Source: Sclerotinia nivalis (lineage: Eukaryota; Ascomycota; Leotiomycetes; Helotiales; Sclerotiniaceae). Taken from it: 64,000 nt of DNA. This document shows positions 59,608-64,000 of the stretch, one piece after another. A program made the translations under genes and the position numbers. The notes under the pieces were generated by a model. It worked only from the letters and a program-made list of their open reading frames with translations. It made no database searches and was not told where the DNA came from. The DNA is taken from positions 1,798,001 to 1,862,000 of the forward strand of contig JAPEIS010000016.1 of the NCBI GenBank assembly GCA_029531795.1, read 5' to 3'. Within the stretch, counting starts at the first letter, position 1. Each line of letters starts with the position of its first letter.

Positions 59608-62577
59608 AATTAAGGAGATCAATTGGAATTCATTCTTTTATACAACAACATGATCCATTCAATCGGTTCGTGGAGTGGGGATCCTTCAATGAAGGCAATG
59701 GCGCAGACGCCATACATACCATCGAGACGAAATAAACAATCGAGCCTCGGATCCATCGAATCAATGTTAATCATACTCCCGAGATGAACAAAGCATTACG
59801 AATTGATACTGCCATCATGCAACCATGCACCATTATTCGATTCTAATACACACCACAAGACCTACCATTCCACTCGTCTTTCATGGTTATCTGAGCGCCG
59901 TTTTTATTAATGGCCTGCACGCTATACATACTATCATTTTATCATCCATCATGCGAGGAGTTTTGGAATCTATCACACTACATACCTAGTAACATACATA
60001 ATTTTATTTGTTTAAGAGGGAAGAGGAGGGGGAAGAGTAAGGGAATGAAGGATAAAGCTGTGAGTGAGTTTGGATATCACTGTTATACAGCTGGCGTTTT
60101 TTTAAGGTCAAGGGGATGTTGAGATTTTGAGATCATGTCTGCAAGTAGTATCACTTACTGGATACATTTCCTTTGTTGTTTATTGTGTGTCTTGAGTTCA
60201 TATCGTGATATGATATGAAGGGGTGAAGGAAGGGATTTTGTGAGATGGGATAGGGAGGATGAAGTGGAATGGATAGGGGATAGGGGAGAGGAAAGGAAAT
60301 TCGAGGAGTGTAAGGATGAATTGATGGGCGGGTGGGGGGAAGGATGGATGGGTGAAAAACTTGTGGGGGATAGAATTGGAAATGGGAGTCGAATATATTG
60401 GATTTGCATTGAATTGGTAGATACCCTGGATGGGAATTGGATATTGGAAGCGAGAAAAGAGAAGTAGGGGGGAAGGACAAGATAAGAGGGAGGGGTTGCA
60501 TAGCTGAGGCACCTAGTACAGTAGTTATTACTAGGTCTTATCTGAAAATATCAGATGAGTTGAGTCGAGATAGGATGAGATAAGTAAATGAATCAACAAT
60601 AGCTTATTCATTAGCTTTTATATACAAACAAATAGAGTACATACAAACCACCCACCTTCACCTTTTACCTGAAATTTGAAATCTACACTCTGGTCTGATA
60701 CAAATATATAGATATCTATTTATAATAAATAACTAATTGAAATGATAAGCCTCTAAAATTAATTATTTTTTTCTATTATATTATTCTATTATTTTCTTAT
60801 ATAATTTATACACTTTATAATTCTTATTTTTGGATAGAAGGGGGATGGGGGATATATGCGATGAATTGGGGAAGGGAGGGAGGGGAAGGAAGAAATGAAT
60901 TGTTATGGTATTGGTTGGTATGAGATTGAATGGGATGGGGTGGGATGAGTATAAGTATAGGTTTTATATGAGATTTTTGAGGGACAAGGGAGAAGAATTA
61001 TGGATGAGGATATAGGTAGGGTAGGGTAGGATAGAATGAGATGGGATGAGATAAGTGTTGTAGATTGATTTATAGATTTATATGTTTGGATGGGGAGGAG
61101 GTTGTTGGGTTGAGATGGGAAGGGGGAGGGGGTTGGGCGGAAGGAGGGGATTATTATGGTATAGGTATGAGATTGAGTAGGATGGGGGATGGGGAGTTGG
61201 GGAGAGAGGAAGGGGATGGAATGGGAGAAGGGAAGGGGAGAATCAATGGATTGGTAGTAAAGGTCGTGATTATGGTTAATTTATGATTGGTGGTTGGTGC
61301 TGACATTGAGATGGGAAGGGGGGGATTAGGCTATTAGGTTAGATTAGATCATTGGATTTGCGAGGTAATTATGGATTGTTGGATATTTGATGGGTGGATG
61401 GGTGGATGAATGGGATTTCGAAATGCGAAATGGGAAATGAAGTGAGATTGATTATATTATATTATGGAATGAAAATAGAAATGAAGGCAGGGTAAGGGTA
61501 AGAGAGGAAAAGCGAATGAGAGATTGATATTATATATATACAAAGAACGGTTTTGGCATCGTAGAGAGCTATTGATAGATGATTGATTGATTCATCGCAT
61601 CTATTCTGTTTGTTTTGCAGATGGTGTTGTGTTATATTGTAGGTATTTATATTATATCAAACTAAACTATAAAAGTAATAAAGGATCCCAAAATCATTCG
61701 TAATTCTAGATGGATGGATGGACGGGCTGAGCAGGTAGATCAGATCAAAAGGGCCAGAACAGAGCAGAGCAGAGCAGAGAGTAGATGGATGGAAAAGTTT
61801 GGAGGCTGTGTCTTCTTTAGGCCGGCCGTTTGATTGAGTGGTTGAGTGGTTGAGTGGCTGAAGATGATGAGGTGGGTTTTTATATACTTGGTAGTGGCTG
61901 AGGTACTAGGTGCAAGTTGGCGAGCTGGTGTGGGTTGAGGCCGAGGTTTGAAGGGTTTGTTTGTATGGTGAGGTGAAGCTGAGAGAAGGGAGATGTTGGA
62001 TGTTGGAGTTTTTATGTTGGATTTGATTTTGTTGATAGATACTTGAGTAGATCATTTGGATTAGAATTTCCCACACACACACATCTTTCTTTTGTTGGTC
62101 TCATTCCTGGGTAGAGAGGGTATATATAATTGAAAGATTTAGATGACCCTTTCAATTTCCTATCCTTGATTTTTTTTTAGATGCAACAATTTCAATTTCT
62201 TATCGTCTTTAAAGGTTGAGACTATCGGTGAAAGGATTTACTTGAGTACTCTAGTTCTAGGGTTGGTTGGTTGGAGTTTTGGAGTCCGGGTTTTTTTTTC
62301 TCCAAAAATCCCCACAACACCAACACACAACTTCATTACATTTTTACACGGGGCGTTGAAGGAGTTTGATTATTTGATATTTATCATTTGATTGTTGGAA
62401 TTTTGGGAAAGGGGTTTGGATCCAGCAATCATATCTTCCTCTTAACTGTTTGGTTTGAGTTTGAGGATAAGCAGGAAAGAGCCAAACAAGAGCGAACAAG
62501 CAAAAGTTTTTGTTTGGCGGGGTGCTCTAGCTGTGGGGATATTTGAGTTCATAGTCCATCGATTTCTTCACTGCAAA
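59608..62577. other. Long G-rich intergenic region upstream of TRK1
   Basis: No gene is supported over nearly 3 kb. From about 60200 to 61500 the + strand is purine-rich with many GGGA/GGGG runs (for example about 60839-60890 and 61091-61148). The 11-bp sequence GCACCTAGTAC (about 60509) recurs inverted as GTACTAGGTGC (about 61902). The last 500 bases, with T-runs, TATATATAA (about 62121) and an AC-rich segment (about 62310-62340), look like the promoter and leader of the transporter gene. Confidence 0.45.
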
Positions 62578-64000
62578 ATGATGAATGATCATTGGAAAAT
62601 AGAATCTTCTGCAGAGAATACAGCTAGGAATTCAAGGGAAATCGATGAACAGGGGAAGGATATTGATCATCATAAACCTCATCCAAGACTCGCCATTCCC
62701 GTGATTTACACTTCACCACCGGAATCTCGAAAATTGGAACCTCCAAATACACAAACGGAATCTCGAAATCTCGCTTCACAACCGGCACCGAGAACATTTG
62801 GGTCGTTTTTTGCGGTTCATTCACCGATTAATACAAGACCTCTTAAATCACTTCTTCCATCTCATAATATACGTGGAAAGAGAGAGAAAACTCTTCCAAG
62901 GAGCATGAGAGGAAGTTTCTTTAATTCACATCCCTCAAGAGAAGAAATGGATAAGAAACCTAGATCTTTAAAAAGTTTCATGGGAGATAAATGGTATGAT
63001 TGTTCATTACGATGGATATCACCCATTCTCGCCCTCCTTCCCCCACTAAACTTTATAACAATTCATTATACCTATTTTATCATCACACTTCTCATTACCT
63101 CTCTAATCTTTTGGGGTTCATCGAATCCCTCAAAATCTATATCTTATGTTGATTCTTTATTCTTGGTAACGTCGGCAATGACCGAAGCAGGACTTAATAC
63201 GGTTAATTTAAGTACGATGACGACATTTCAACAGGTCATTCTTTGGTTATTGATTGTGGTTGGAAGTGCAATATTTGTTAGTGTGGCGACTGTTAGAACG
63301 AGGAAGAGGGCTTTTGAGGTTAGGTTTGGGGAGGTTGTTGGAAGGCAGAAGGAAGAAAGGAGGAGAGAAAGGATGAGGAGTGGGAGTAGAGAGGCTGTAG
63401 AGAGTAGGAGGGGAGATGTTGGAGGAGGCGGGGATGGAAATGGATTAATGCATGGTACTTGGAAGTTTCCTTCTATTGGAGGTGGGAAACGTGGCGGTGA
63501 AGATATTGTTGAGATGAATGAAGGATTGAAAATTCGACCAACTGAAGGAAAGACTGACGAAAATTGTATGACGGCTATTTCGGAAATTTCTCCTCGTGGT
63601 GGTATACCAAAAGATACAGGAGATCATATTACATTTGCACCCGATGCATATTCAGAAAATGGAAAAGGAAAAGCAAAGGACATTACAGTAGGAAGTTCAA
63701 ATAACGAAACTATCACAGCAGCTCGAACAAATCTCCAATTTCCAACCTCCACCTCGGAAACCAACACATTAAAACATCAAATCCATGAAACAAATACACC
63801 TCTCCATCATTCACAAACCGGTCAACAAGATCTCGCTCCTCTTCAATATCCATCTTACTTGAACTCTAGCACCACTGGCCGTAATGCTCAATTTCATGGT
63901 CTATCACGAGCAGAAAGAGAACATTTAGGTGGTGTTGAATATCGGGCCATATCATTTCTAGCCTGGTTAGTACCAGCTTATTTTATTCTTTGGCAAGTAC
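62578..64000 (+). CDS. TRK1: Trk-type high-affinity K+ transporter, N-terminal part
   Basis: The frame runs open from ATG 62578 to the window edge (474 codons), so the gene is truncated on the right. Residues 1-145 are a hydrophilic, Ser/Pro-rich cytoplasmic extension. The first MPM unit follows: a hydrophobic helix with LPPLNFITIHYTYFIITLL (about 154-172), a pore loop with SAMTEAGLNTVNLS (199-212) bearing the selectivity-filter Gly, and a helix ILWLLIVVGSAIFVSVATV (221-239). Next is a highly charged cytoplasmic loop of about 200 residues. At the edge a second membrane unit begins (EYRAISFLAWLVPAYFILWQ). This matches fungal Trk1/Trk2 architecture with the long M1-M2 loop. It is a plasma-membrane protein for K+ uptake. 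No intron is seen in this part. Confidence 0.9.
   Translation, partial: MMNDHWKIESSAENTARNSREIDEQGKDIDHHKPHPRLAIPVIYTSPPESRKLEPPNTQTESRNLASQPAPRTFGSFFAVHSPINTRPLKSLLPSHNIRGKREKTLPRSMRGSFFNSHPSREEMDKKPRSLKSFMGDKWYDCSLRWISPILALLPPLNFITIHYTYFIITLLITSLIFWGSSNPSKSISYVDSLFLVTSAMTEAGLNTVNLSTMTTFQQVILWLLIVVGSAIFVSVATVRTRKRAFEVRFGEVVGRQKEERRRERMRSGSREAVESRRGDVGGGGDGNGLMHGTWKFPSIGGGKRGGEDIVEMNEGLKIRPTEGKTDENCMTAISEISPRGGIPKDTGDHITFAPDAYSENGKGKAKDITVGSSNNETITAARTNLQFPTSTSETNTLKHQIHETNTPLHHSQTGQQDLAPLQYPSYLNSSTTGRNAQFHGLSRAEREHLGGVEYRAISFLAWLVPAYFILWQV

Overview
The window looks like nuclear DNA of a filamentous ascomycete. The introns are short (about 50-110 nt) with GT..AG ends and CTAAC/CTGAC-type branch sites. 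There are Zn2Cys6 regulators, a Trk-type potassium transporter and clear ribosomal/ribosome-biogenesis orthologues, and the transposons carry RIP-like C-to-T / G-to-A decay. Style and content fit a leotiomycete such as the Sclerotiniaceae; that placement is inference, not a database match.

Layout. 1-8126 is gene-poor. 8127-17423 holds an acidic protein with a C-terminal cysteine cluster, a Zn2Cys6 transcription factor, RPS2 (uS5) and a Ser/Pro/Gly-rich surface protein, all on +. 17424-20913 is a long G-rich intergenic stretch. 20914-23759 (-) encodes a large Gln-rich protein of unknown function. 25020-27140 is a cytochrome P450 that appears broken by two single-base shifts. 27898-30790 carries two tandem genes for small secreted proteins with matching intron positions. 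31987-34759 is UTP4, and 35991-37259 (-) is an F-box protein.

41210-54578 is one nested transposon block. A Tad-like non-LTR element lies on the minus strand, bounded by a 13-bp target-site duplication. It was split inside its reverse-transcriptase coding region by a chromodomain Ty3/gypsy element (163-bp LTRs, 5-bp duplication GAAGT, apparent Tf1-type self-priming). That element was in turn split by a solo LTR of a related family (146 bp, 5-bp duplication CGACC). A roughly 744-bp (AAAAT)n array sits in the LINE 3' region. The coding regions are full of Trp-to-stop changes.

54579-64000 returns to housekeeping genes: PNG1, whose catalytic Cys position is Val, and the start of a TRK1-type K+ transporter that runs off the right edge.

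No operon-like system is evident. RPS2 and UTP4 both serve the small ribosomal subunit but are unlinked in transcription. The most notable observations are the layered transposon history with intact duplications and a visible self-primer, the Cys-to-Val PNG1, and the paralogous secreted-protein pair with a conserved 23/26-nt micro-exon. All splice sites were called by eye from reading frame and consensus.
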